Position numbers and translations under genes: made by a program
Notes under the pieces: generated by a model
The model's database searches: none
The model's input: only the letters and a program-made list of their open reading frames with translations
Told to the model about the DNA's origin: nothing
Assembly: GCA_003142815.1 (NCBI GenBank)
Contig: PLNP01000036.1
Span: 49,106-113,105 of the forward strand
From: Rhodanobacteraceae bacterium
GTDB taxonomy: Bacteria; Pseudomonadota; Gammaproteobacteria; Xanthomonadales; Rhodanobacteraceae
DNA length: 64,000 nucleotides
Direction: 5' to 3'
In this document: positions 18,164 through 25,719 of the stretch, piece after piece
How positions within the stretch are numbered: the stretch's first letter is position 1
Layout: each line of letters begins with the position of its first letter

Positions 18164-19056
18164 ACGCCATGCCAAGCCAGGTCCGCATCGTCGAAGTCGG
18201 CGCTCGCGATGGCCTGCAGAACGAGAAGACGATCATTCCGACCGCGACCAAGATCGAGTTGATCGATCGGCTCTCGGCGACCGGCCTACGCACGATCGAG
18301 GCGACCAGTTTCGTCAGCCCGAAATGGGTGCCACAGCTCGCCGATGCGAGCGAGGTCTTCCGCCGCATCACGAAAAAACCCGGCGTCAGCTATCCAGTGC
18401 TCGTCCCCAATCTCCAAGGCTACGAACGCGCACGCGAAGTCGGTGCGACACAAATCGCGATCTTCACCGCGGCGAGCGAGGCGTTCAACCGCAAGAACAT
18501 CAACGCGTCGATCGACGAATCGATCGAACGCTTCGTGCCGGTGCTCGAACGCGCGCGCGCCGATCGCGTCAAGGTGCGTGGCTATGTCTCGACCGTGCTC
18601 GGCTGTCCGTACCAGGGCGAGGTGCCGGTCGGCGATGTCGTACGCGTCGCGAAGCGCTTGCACGAGCTCGGCTGCTACGAGATCTCGCTCGGCGACACTA
18701 TCGGTATCGGCACGCCCGGCAACGCGCGCGCAATGCTGCGCGCGGTCGCGGGCGAAGTCCCGATCGCCGCACTCGCGGTGCATTTCCACGACACGCGCGG
18801 GCAGGCGCTCGCGAATATCCTCACCTGCCTCGAGGAAGGCGTCACGGTCGTCGACAGTTCCGTGTCTGGCGCCGGCGGCTGTCCCTACGCGAAAGGTGCA
18901 ACGGGAAACGTCGCGAGCGAAGACGTGGTCTACATGCTTGAAGGCATGGGGATTGCGACCGGCATCGATCTGCCGGCACTGATCGAAACCGGCTTGTGGC
19001 TGAGCGCCCAACTGGGCCGCGCCACGTCGAGTCGAGTCGCGCGCGCCAGCGTGTGA
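18160..19056 (+). CDS. liuE: hydroxymethylglutaryl-CoA lyase
   Basis: 298 residues of the HMG-CoA lyase TIM barrel. Characteristic elements are VEVGARDGLQNE at the N-terminus (metal/CoA-binding region), TSFVSPKWVPQLAD, the GDTIGIGTPGNA strand with a metal ligand, VHFHDTRGQALAN, and the GAGGCPYAKGATGN loop with the active-site cysteine. It cleaves HMG-CoA to acetyl-CoA and acetoacetate, the last step of leucine degradation. The ATG at 18160 overlaps the preceding lipoprotein stop; a second ATG at 18169 is a possible start. Confidence 0.92.
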   Translation: MNAMPSQVRIVEVGARDGLQNEKTIIPTATKIELIDRLSATGLRTIEATSFVSPKWVPQLADASEVFRRITKKPGVSYPVLVPNLQGYERAREVGATQIAIFTAASEAFNRKNINASIDESIERFVPVLERARADRVKVRGYVSTVLGCPYQGEVPVGDVVRVAKRLHELGCYEISLGDTIGIGTPGNARAMLRAVAGEVPIAALAVHFHDTRGQALANILTCLEEGVTVVDSSVSGAGGCPYAKGATGNVASEDVVYMLEGMGIATGIDLPALIETGLWLSAQLGRATSSRVARASV

Positions 19057-19171
19057 AGACGGTGTTGCGGCAGCTGCTGTCGCCGATTTCGTATGCGCAC
19101 ACAGACACGCGTGAATGCGCGTGCAGGCGTGTTCGCTATACTCGGCGTTCTCCCAAGCTGCGCGCTCGCCC

Positions 19172-19984
19172 ATGCCCGCCAAGCTCGCCCCAGATCGAAA
19201 TCGTGGCCTGATCATCGCCAGTGGCGACATCGGCACCGACGAGCGCAGTGCGCAGCTGTTGGGGCGGCTGCTTGCCTTGCTCGCACCGCAACCCCGCGTC
19301 GTCGTACTCGGCGCGATCGGAGGCTCGGACGATGCCGACGTAGACATCGAGCCCACGCTGTACGCGGCCGGCGCGGGTGAAGTGCGCCGCAGTATCGTGC
19401 GCAACCGCGCCGACAGCGACCAGCGCACGCTGCTCGATGCGATCGACCACGCGCAACTGACCGTGCTGACGTCCGATCAGCCGCTGCGTCTGTCGACACT
19501 GATCGGCGGCACCCAGCTCGCGCGTGCAATCCGCCGTCGCAATGCCGAAGGCATGGCCGTGCTCGGCGCGGGTGCCGGTGCCGCCTTGCTCTGCGAACAC
19601 ATGCTGACGCACGGCACCGAGGGCGCGACGCCGCGTAGCGGCGGCGCCACGTTCGCGCCCGGGCTCGGCCTCACCAACCGCGTCGTGATCGACCAGGGCG
19701 GCCATGAGAGCGACCGTCTCGGGCGCCTGCTTGCGGCGCTCGCGCTCAATCCGTTCGCGCTCGGCCTCGGCCTCGACGTCGCCACCGCGGCCGTGATCGG
19801 ACCGGACAACGTTCTCGAAGTCATCGGCGGCGGCGGCGTCACGATCATCGATCCAGCCGAGATGACCGATTCCAACATCGCCGACCTCGCGCCCGGCGCG
19901 CCGATCCGGATCACCAACCTGCGCCTGCACGCGCTGACCGGCGGCGCGCGCTACGATCTCGATTTCCGCCGCGCACTGCCCTGA
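19172..19984 (+). CDS. cyanophycinase-like (peptidase S51) protein with altered active site
   Basis: 270 residues from the ATG at 19172 (MPAKLAPDRNRGLIIASGD). The fold is recognisable from RGLIIASGDIGTDE, a Rossmann-like core, the nucleophile-elbow position GAGAGAALLCEH (residues 131-142) and the RLGRLLAALALNP helix. In active cyanophycinases the elbow reads GTSAGAS with a catalytic serine, and a later DQHF supplies the histidine. Here these positions read GAGAGA and DQGG, so both residues appear lost. It may be a non-catalytic homologue or use a shifted His (GGHES). No cyanophycin synthetase gene is near. It abuts the next gene by three bases. Confidence 0.72.
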   Translation: MPAKLAPDRNRGLIIASGDIGTDERSAQLLGRLLALLAPQPRVVVLGAIGGSDDADVDIEPTLYAAGAGEVRRSIVRNRADSDQRTLLDAIDHAQLTVLTSDQPLRLSTLIGGTQLARAIRRRNAEGMAVLGAGAGAALLCEHMLTHGTEGATPRSGGATFAPGLGLTNRVVIDQGGHESDRLGRLLAALALNPFALGLGLDVATAAVIGPDNVLEVIGGGGVTIIDPAEMTDSNIADLAPGAPIRITNLRLHALTGGARYDLDFRRALP

Positions 19985-19986
19985 CC

Positions 19987-21072
19987 GTGGGAGCCATAGC
20001 GTCAAGCCCGATCGTCGTGCGCTTCGGCGCGTTCGGAGATCTCGTGATACTGACACCCTTGCTGCACCTGCTGCATCGCCGCTACGGACAGCCGTGCACG
20101 TTGGTGACCTCGGGAGCTTGGGCGGAACCGCTGCTCGGTGCGCATCCGGACGTGAAACGCATCCTGCGTGTCGGCAGCCGCCGCCGGCCCTATGCGCTCG
20201 ACCCGCAACAGTGGCGGCTGACCCGCGCCTTGCGTGACCTGAAGGACGCTCCAACGTATGTCTGCGACGAATTCGCGGTGGACAAGGTGCGCTGGCTGCT
20301 TGCGCGCAGCGGCATCGAACCCGAACGCTGCCTCTATCTCGGCGAACATCCCTGCAGCGTCGAGGAGCACTGGGTCGACCGCATGTTGCGCTTCGGCTGT
20401 CTGACGCCGCCTGCGTTCACGGCGAATGACTTTCAGTGGCGCGATGACGACATCATGCGCGAACCGCTGCTGCACATCGATGCCACTGACCGTTCCGACT
20501 GCGACGCATGGCTGCGCATGCGCAGCCTGGCTGAGACACCGCTGGTATTGCTGCAGCCCGGCAACAAACGCACGCTGAAGCGCGGTCGACTTGGACTGAT
20601 CGGTGACGACAAATACTGGCCGACCGAACATTGGGCGGCGTTGTGTCATGCGATCGTGAAACGCAGGCCGGAAGCGCGCATCGTGCTGTGCGGCAGCGCG
20701 CGCGAGGAAGGCGTTCTGGATGACATCAGCCGGGCCGCTGCGCTGTCCCGGGTTCACGTCGCCGCGGCGGACCTGCCGCCGCGACGCCTGCTGGCCTTGC
20801 TGGAACGGGCGCACAGCTTGGTGTCCATCGACACCGGACCGGCCCACGCGGCCGCGGCGATGGGCTGCCCGCTCGTCGTGCTGTACGGCGCGGCCTCGCC
20901 GTCGCACTGGAAACCGCGCAGCAGAAGCGGCACGGCAGTGACCATCCTTACCAGCCCCACTCCGAATGCGCGCGTCACCGATATTCCCCTGGATGCCGTC
21001 ATCGGCGCATGGGCGGCGCTGCCGACACGCGAGGTCGGACATCGCGCACTGGCATCGACGACACCGCCATGA
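19987..21072 (+). CDS. glycosyltransferase family 9 (heptosyltransferase-like)
   Basis: 361 residues from a GTG at 19987. N-terminal IVVRFGAFGDLVILTPLLHLL matches the GT9 start (IRxxAxGDxLLxTP), and the C-terminal donor-binding block reads SLVSIDTGPAHAAAAMGCPLVVLYGAASPSHW. These GT-B enzymes use ADP-heptose to build the inner LPS core, so the protein probably acts at the cytoplasmic face of the inner membrane. The acceptor and sugar are not identifiable. It sits tightly between the cyanophycinase-like gene and a GNAT gene whose start overlaps its stop. Confidence 0.85.
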   Translation: MGAIASSPIVVRFGAFGDLVILTPLLHLLHRRYGQPCTLVTSGAWAEPLLGAHPDVKRILRVGSRRRPYALDPQQWRLTRALRDLKDAPTYVCDEFAVDKVRWLLARSGIEPERCLYLGEHPCSVEEHWVDRMLRFGCLTPPAFTANDFQWRDDDIMREPLLHIDATDRSDCDAWLRMRSLAETPLVLLQPGNKRTLKRGRLGLIGDDKYWPTEHWAALCHAIVKRRPEARIVLCGSAREEGVLDDISRAAALSRVHVAAADLPPRRLLALLERAHSLVSIDTGPAHAAAAMGCPLVVLYGAASPSHWKPRSRSGTAVTILTSPTPNARVTDIPLDAVIGAWAALPTREVGHRALASTTPP

Positions 21073-21563
21073 CCAGCGGGACCTCGTTCTTCATCCGGCC
21101 GATCGACCCACGCGACGATGCGGCCGTCGCTGCGATCATCCGCACTGTGATGCCCGAATTCGGCGCGGACGGTGCGGGCTTCGCCATCCACGATGCCGAA
21201 GTCGCGGCGATGAGCGCGGCGTATGCGCGAGCGCGCTGCGATTACTTCGTGATCGAGGTCGGGAGCGTCGTGCTCGGCGGTGGCGGCTTCGCACCCCTTG
21301 AAGCGGGCGACACTGATACCTGCGAACTGCGCAAGATGTATTTTCTGCCCCGCTTGCGCGGACGCGGAGCCGGCCGCGCATTGATCGCGCACTGTCTCGA
21401 GGCCGCACGCCGAGCCGGATTCAAGCGCTGCTACATCGAAACGCTGACCGGCATGGATGCGGCGCAGCGACTTTATCTCGCCAACGACTTCCAGCGCATC
21501 GAGTGCGCCCTCGGCAGCACCGGCCACCACGGCTGCAACCGCTTCTACCTGCGCGAACTTTGA
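21069..21563 (+). CDS. GNAT family N-acetyltransferase
   Basis: 164 residues from the ATG at 21069, overlapping the stop of the GT9 gene. The acetyl-CoA-binding motif is LRGRGAGRALIAHCLEAA, preceded by the strand ELRKMYFLP and followed by GFKRCYIETL. The EAARRAGFKRCYIETLTGM region and the HHGCNRFYLREL ending are like small-molecule or amino-acid acetyltransferases. Substrate unknown. The operon with a GT9 enzyme does not fix its role. Confidence 0.85.
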   Translation: MTSGTSFFIRPIDPRDDAAVAAIIRTVMPEFGADGAGFAIHDAEVAAMSAAYARARCDYFVIEVGSVVLGGGGFAPLEAGDTDTCELRKMYFLPRLRGRGAGRALIAHCLEAARRAGFKRCYIETLTGMDAAQRLYLANDFQRIECALGSTGHHGCNRFYLREL

Positions 21564-21705
21564 GCCACGTCGCACAATCGACACGGCGCGCTGTCAACCA
21601 AAGCGCCGCCGCCGCGTTTCACTCTTTCGACTGATCCCGCACACCGGCGGCACCGCATCCACACGGGGTCGGACGGGGTCGCTGAACACCGAACGGAGGT
21701 GACCG

Positions 21706-22053
21706 ATGCACCCGACGAGACGGCTGGTCCTGCACGCGTTGCGCGTATCGCGCGAATGCAACGCCCATGCTGGCGTTGCTCGCGCTGTTCTCGGTGGCCG
21801 CGACACCGGCCCACGCGTACGACAAGCTGTTCGGCTCGGGCTTCGACAACGTCACCGATGCGCCGGTCTCGGACGCTGAAGCCACGCGCTTCCTGACCAT
21901 GGCGACAAGCGCGGCTAGATGATCCCGGCGACCTCGTGCGACCGGTACTCGGTGACGCTGGCGCGCTGGCTCGGCCTCAACGACTGCGGCCTCGCAACGA
22001 TCTTTCCGTACCTCGCCAATTTCCCGACCGGCGATCTCGGTTTCATGGGCTGA
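21706..22053 (+). pseudogene. deletion remnant joining a DUF1800 gene start to a DUF1501 gene end
   Basis: A good ribosome binding site (GAACGGAGGTGACC) precedes MHPTRRLVLHALRV at 21706. A frame change leads to the signal-peptide core MLALLALFSVAATPAHA at 21767, then LFGSGFDN and SDAEATRFLTMAT, the opening of DUF1800 proteins, which ends at a stop at 21920-21922. From 21919 another frame reads MIPATSCDRYSVTLARWLG and ends NFPTGDLGFMG at 22053, the usual C-terminus of DUF1501 proteins. DUF1800 and DUF1501 genes are typically adjacent, so a deletion of some 2.5 kb seems to have fused the two ends. Not functional. Confidence 0.65.
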
Positions 22054-22221
22054 GCGAACGCGGCAAGCGTCGCCATTTTGACGGCAAAATCCGTCCTTTC
22101 TGGCACGCCGTTTGCCACCCCTGCACGCCCCTCCGGAGCCGTTGACGCACCCGGAAAGGAGGAGGAGATTAGGCGCGCCGGCGCGGGCGCGCCGGCCACA
22201 AATCTGAACGGAGATAATGTT

Positions 22222-22803
22222 ATGTACGCCTCCTGTTTGATGAACCGCACCGCTCTCGCGGCATGCATCGTCGCCCTCACCTGCACGGCCCAGGCTGCCA
22301 CCAAGATGCACGCCGACAAGAAGGCGCCCAGCGACGCTGACATGATCGCGAGCGCGATGAAGGCAGCGCCCGCGAATGTCGCGAAGGGTGCGACGATCGT
22401 CACGATGGATGAGCACAGCAACATGCACACGCTACGCAAGGGCACCAATGGTTTCACCTGCATGCCGGACAATCCGGCGACGCCGGGGCCGGACCCGATG
22501 TGCATGGATGCGAGCGCGATGGAATGGGTGAATGCCTGGGTCGGCCACAAGGCGCCAGCGCCGGGCAAAGTCGGCTTCATGTACATGCTCGAAGGCGGCA
22601 CCGACGCGAGCAACACCGATCCGTACGCGACCAAGCCCGACGTGAGCAACCACTGGATCAAGACCGGCCCGCACATCATGATCGTCGGCGCGGATCCTGC
22701 GTTCTACGACGTGTATCCGAAATCGGCGGACCCTGACACCTCGCAGCCGTACGTGATGTGGGCCGGCACCGCGTACCAGCATCTGATGGCGCCGATCAGG
22801 TAA
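22222..22803 (+). CDS. exported protein of unknown function
   Basis: 193 residues from the ATG at 22222, with GGAGATAA upstream. A signal peptide is clear (ALAACIVALTCTAQAATK, cleavage after AQA). The mature part has an MxxH-type opening (KMHADKKAPSD), EHSNMHTLRKGTNGFTCMPD with a disulfide-capable Cys pair (TCMPD and PMCMD), EWVNAWVG, and a Tyr/Pro-rich end. I recognise the pattern from periplasmic hypothetical proteins but no named domain. It is flanked by a deletion remnant and a strong hairpin. Confidence 0.7.
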   Translation: MYASCLMNRTALAACIVALTCTAQAATKMHADKKAPSDADMIASAMKAAPANVAKGATIVTMDEHSNMHTLRKGTNGFTCMPDNPATPGPDPMCMDASAMEWVNAWVGHKAPAPGKVGFMYMLEGGTDASNTDPYATKPDVSNHWIKTGPHIMIVGADPAFYDVYPKSADPDTSQPYVMWAGTAYQHLMAPIR

Positions 22804-22842
22804 GGAAGGCTCGCCCGACCCTCGATCAGGTAGGGAAATCTC

Positions 22843-22881
22843 GTCATTCCGGCCCTTCGACAGGCTTAGGGCCGGAATGAC
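22843..22881. terminator. perfect 13-bp stem hairpin, REP/terminator-like
   Basis: GTCATTCCGGCCC (22843-22855) and GGGCCGGAATGAC (22869-22881) form a perfect stem around a 13-base loop, followed by TAGAAAAAC. It lies 40 bases after the exported protein gene and 110 bases before the SDR gene. The arms belong to the dispersed GTCATTCCGG family common in proteobacterial intergenic regions, so it may be both a repeat element and a terminator. Confidence 0.6.
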
Positions 22882-22991
22882 TAGAAAAACGGCCTGCGGC
22901 ACGTGCTGCCGCACGCTGGAGCGCATTTCCGGCCTGCGACGCAGGAACACGGCTGCTAGAATCCGCGCCCTCGCACATTCGCGGAAATTCC

Positions 22992-23759
22992 ATGCAACTC
23001 GATCAGGTCAAGGCCGTCGTCACCGGCGGCGCCTCCGGTCTCGGCTTCGCGGTCGCGAAGCATCTCGTCGCACACGGCGCCAAGGTCGCGCTGCTCGACG
23101 TCAACGACGAGAAAGGCAATGCCGCTGCCGAGCAGCTGGGTGCTGCCGCGAGCTACTTCCGCACCGACGTGACCAACGAGGACGGCGTCGCGACGACATT
23201 GAAGGAGGCGCACGCGAAACTCGATGGCCTCAACGTCCTCGTCAACTGTGCCGGGATCCTCGGGGCGGGTCGCGTGCTCGGCAAGGAAGGGCCGATGCCG
23301 CTGAAGACGTTCACGACCACGGTGACGGTCAACCTGATCGGCAGTTTCAACGTCGCCAAAGCGGCCGCCAACCTGATGCAGCACAACACGCCCGGCGAGG
23401 ACGGCGAGCGCGGCGTGATCGTCAACACCGCGTCGATCGCGGCCTACGAGGGCCAGATCGGCCAGGCTGGGTATTCCGCATCGAAAGGCGGCGTCATCGC
23501 GATGACCCTGCCGATGGCGCGTGAATTCGCGCGCATCGGCGTGCGCGTGATGACGATCGCGCCCGGCGTGTTCCACACGCCGATGGTCGATGGCATGCCG
23601 GAAGCGGTTTACCAGTCGCTCTGCGCGCAGGTGCCCTATCCGCCACGCCTCGGCAAGCCCGCGGAATACGCCGACACGGTCGCCTTCATCCTGCAGAACC
23701 GCTACCTCAATGGCGAGACGATCCGTATCGACGGCGCGATCCGACTGGCACCAAAGTGA
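22992..23759 (+). CDS. 3-hydroxyacyl-CoA dehydrogenase type II (HSD17B10-like SDR)
   Basis: 255-residue short-chain dehydrogenase. The cofactor motif is VTGGASGLGFAVAK, NAG appears as NCAG, and the catalytic residues are Ser in NTASIAA and Tyr/Lys in YSASKGG. The segments AAYEGQIGQAGYSASKGG and RVMTIAPGVFHTPM, and the ending GETIRIDGAIRL, closely follow mitochondrial HSD17B10. That enzyme oxidises 2-methyl-3-hydroxybutyryl-CoA in isoleucine degradation and other short 3-hydroxyacyl-CoAs. This complements the liu genes upstream, but there is no operon link. Confidence 0.88.
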   Translation: MQLDQVKAVVTGGASGLGFAVAKHLVAHGAKVALLDVNDEKGNAAAEQLGAAASYFRTDVTNEDGVATTLKEAHAKLDGLNVLVNCAGILGAGRVLGKEGPMPLKTFTTTVTVNLIGSFNVAKAAANLMQHNTPGEDGERGVIVNTASIAAYEGQIGQAGYSASKGGVIAMTLPMAREFARIGVRVMTIAPGVFHTPMVDGMPEAVYQSLCAQVPYPPRLGKPAEYADTVAFILQNRYLNGETIRIDGAIRLAPK

Positions 23760-23770
23760 GTGCAGGATGC

Positions 23771-23992
23771 ACTCATCCCGGACAGCACAAGGATGTACGT
23801 TGATCCGGGATCCAGTTTCAAGGAACACTCATCCCGGACAGCACAAGGATGTGCGTTGATCCGGGATCCAGTTTCAAGGAACACTCATCCCGTGCAGGCC
23901 ATGGATGGCCGATGACACGGGATCCAGTTTTGCGGTGACTCATCCCGGACAGCACAACGATGTGCGTAGATCCGGGATCCAGCGCCTTCGAG
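23771..23992. repeat. four tandem ~56-bp palindromic repeat units
   Basis: Units start ACTCATCCCG at 23771, 23827, 23883 and 23938, a period of 55-56 bases. Each has outer arms ATCCCGGA...TCCGGGAT, so each unit can form a hairpin, then a linker CCAGTTTCAAGGAAC. Units 1 and 2 are almost identical. Unit 3 keeps the arms but has a different loop with compensating arm changes (CCCGTG...CACGGG). Unit 4 has the linker replaced. Not a CRISPR: there are no unique spacers. Directly downstream (24002-24066) lies a related GGTCCCGGC...GCCGGGAC palindrome. Confidence 0.75.
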
Positions 23993-24111
23993 ATACCACG
24001 ACACTGGGTCCCGGCGCGGGCAAAGCCCGGCCTGTCCTGAGCTCGCCGAAGGGCCGGGACGACGAGACGCAATAATCTTCCCTGATTCCCATTCCCGATC
24101 TTTTCAACCCC

Positions 24112-24675
24112 ATGCGCGCATCAGAAATCAAGAAGGGCAACGTCGTCGAGCATGACGGCAAGATCTACCAGATCCGCGACATCGAACGCAGTTCACCACA
24201 AGGCCGCGGCGGCAATGTGACGTTCCGCTTCATCATGTATAGCGTCCCGGGCGCGCAGAAGCTTGACCTTTCGCTGCGCGCCGAGGACGACCTCAAGGAA
24301 ACCGAATTGACGCGCCGCCAGGTCACGTACTCGTACATGGACGGCGACGCGTACGTATTCATGGACAGCGAGGACTACACGCAATACACGCTGGATGCGA
24401 GTGCGATCGGCGACGCCTCCGGCTATATCGTCGATGGCATCGAAGGCTGCTTTGTGCAGCTTATCGATGACGCGCCGGTTGCGTTGCAGCTGCCGCAGTC
24501 CGTGATCCTCGAAGTCATCGACACGGCGCCGGAAATGAAAGGCGCGACCGCGACCAAGCGCCCGAAGCCAGCCAGGCTTTCGACCGGTCTGGAGATTCTC
24601 GTTCCGGAATACATCACGACGGGCGAAAAGATCACGGTCAACACGACGACCGGGGAATTCTCGGGTCGAGCCTGA
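24112..24675 (+). CDS. efpL: elongation factor P-like protein EfpL (YeiP)
   Basis: 187 residues with three EF-P domains. The N-terminal KOW-like domain begins [17 protein letters not shown]. The tip loop reads [12 protein letters not shown], with Arg instead of the Lys that EF-P modifies, as in the YeiP branch. [18 protein letters not shown] marks the OB domain, and the C-terminal signature is [23 protein letters not shown]. EfpL helps ribosomes past polyproline and other difficult stretches without needing lysylation. It has its own short upstream region after the repeat array. Confidence 0.92.
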   Translation: MRASEIKKGNVVEHDGKIYQIRDIERSSPQGRGGNVTFRFIMYSVPGAQKLDLSLRAEDDLKETELTRRQVTYSYMDGDAYVFMDSEDYTQYTLDASAIGDASGYIVDGIEGCFVQLIDDAPVALQLPQSVILEVIDTAPEMKGATATKRPKPARLSTGLEILVPEYITTGEKITVNTTTGEFSGRA

Positions 24676-24678
24676 CGT

Positions 24679-24992
24679 GTCTACGCGATGCGCTCCGGCA
24701 TCGCGTGCGTCAGGCTCGGGTGAGGGCATGGATGCCGAACGGGCAGCGTCCCAAGGATGGCTGCTTGAGTCTACCCACGTCGCGTCTACGCCATGCGGTC
24801 CGGCATCGCGTGCGTCAGGCTCGGGTGAGGGCATGGATGCCAACGGGCAGCGTCCCAAGGATGGCTGCTTGAGTCTACCCACGTCGCGTCTACGCCATGC
24901 CCTCCGGCATCGCGCGCGTCATGCTCGGATGAGGCATGAATGCGAACGGACAGCGTCCGAGCGACGAGCGGCTTGAGCGCGTCGCGTCCCGT
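24679..24992. repeat. three tandem ~105-bp repeats after efpL
   Basis: Units begin GTCTACGC at 24679, 24784 and 24888. The first two differ at only a few positions and contain CCGGCATCGCGTGCGTCAGG, a GGGCATGGATGCC block and CCCAAGGATGGCTGCTTGAG. The third is diverged and runs into the 3' end of the NUDIX pseudogene. Similar sequence appears in intergenic regions of xanthomonads, so this is a dispersed unit amplified locally. No convincing gene is encoded on either strand. Confidence 0.7.
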
Positions 24993-25547
24993 TTACGCAA
25001 TGCCCTCGCACAACTCGCGTGCAAGCCATTTGCGCGCCATGCGCCGCAACGATGCGTCGACTGTGGTGTCGTCGGGAAGGCAAGCGATGTCGCGCCATGC
25101 GAGCGCATGCGATTCAGCGCCGACCACGAATTCCTAGCTGCCGGTCGCGCGCACGGCGTAGCGCACGTCGTAATGCCAGTGTTCCGGTTCATCGCCACGC
25201 GCCGGAATGCGGTGGCGATCGAGATCGAAGATATCCTGTTCGCCAGCAAGATCGCGCAAACCAGACTCCTCCTCGGCTTCGCGCAAGGCGACACGTGCAA
25301 GATCGGTCTCGCCGTCGGCTGTCCACCCAGCTGCAGCCAGCGATCGAGCTTGCGGTGATGCATCAGCAACACGCGCTCGTCGTCCACGCTGACCAGCCAC
25401 GCTGAGCCGGCGAAATGACCGATCCGGTGGGCGCGCTCGAACGCGTGCAAGGACGAATCGAGGAATCCACGGAACAGACCCCCGCTCCCGCCTCCTCCGG
25501 AGTGTGTTTGCGTAGGCGGCGAATGCGTGGGCAAGTGTTTCGTCCAT
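24993..25547 (-). pseudogene. NUDIX hydrolase pseudogene (two frameshifts and an internal stop)
   Basis: The gene starts MDETLAHAFAAYANTL at 25547. It changes frame near 25470-25490 into SSLHAFERAHRIGHFAGSAW and LMHHRKLDRWLQLGG. It returns near 25321 to the frame reading DGETDLARVALREAEEESGL, the NUDIX box (one missing base there would restore the expected GGHADGE junction). It then meets TAG at 25134-25136 after VRYAVRATGS, while homology continues in frame as EFVVGAESHALAWRDI to a TAA at 24993. Intact relatives are ~180-residue NUDIX hydrolases. Decayed, or hit by several sequence errors. Confidence 0.75.
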
Positions 25548-25719
25548 CGTTGCGATCCCTGTTTCGTTTTGCGGAATCGGCAGACCGCTTCGCGCAACGT
25601 CCGGCGCTTGTGCGTCTCAAGACCCTAGGTTAAGGTTCCGAAGAGACGTGGCAACGGTTTCGACGCCGGCGTGCGCGTTTTCACCATAACCAGAAAGACA
25701 TCTTCTTGGGGAGCCATTA

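Noticed and set aside
23771..23992. Possible CRISPR array
   Set aside because: The repeated unit fills the whole 56-bp period; there are no unique spacers and no cas genes.
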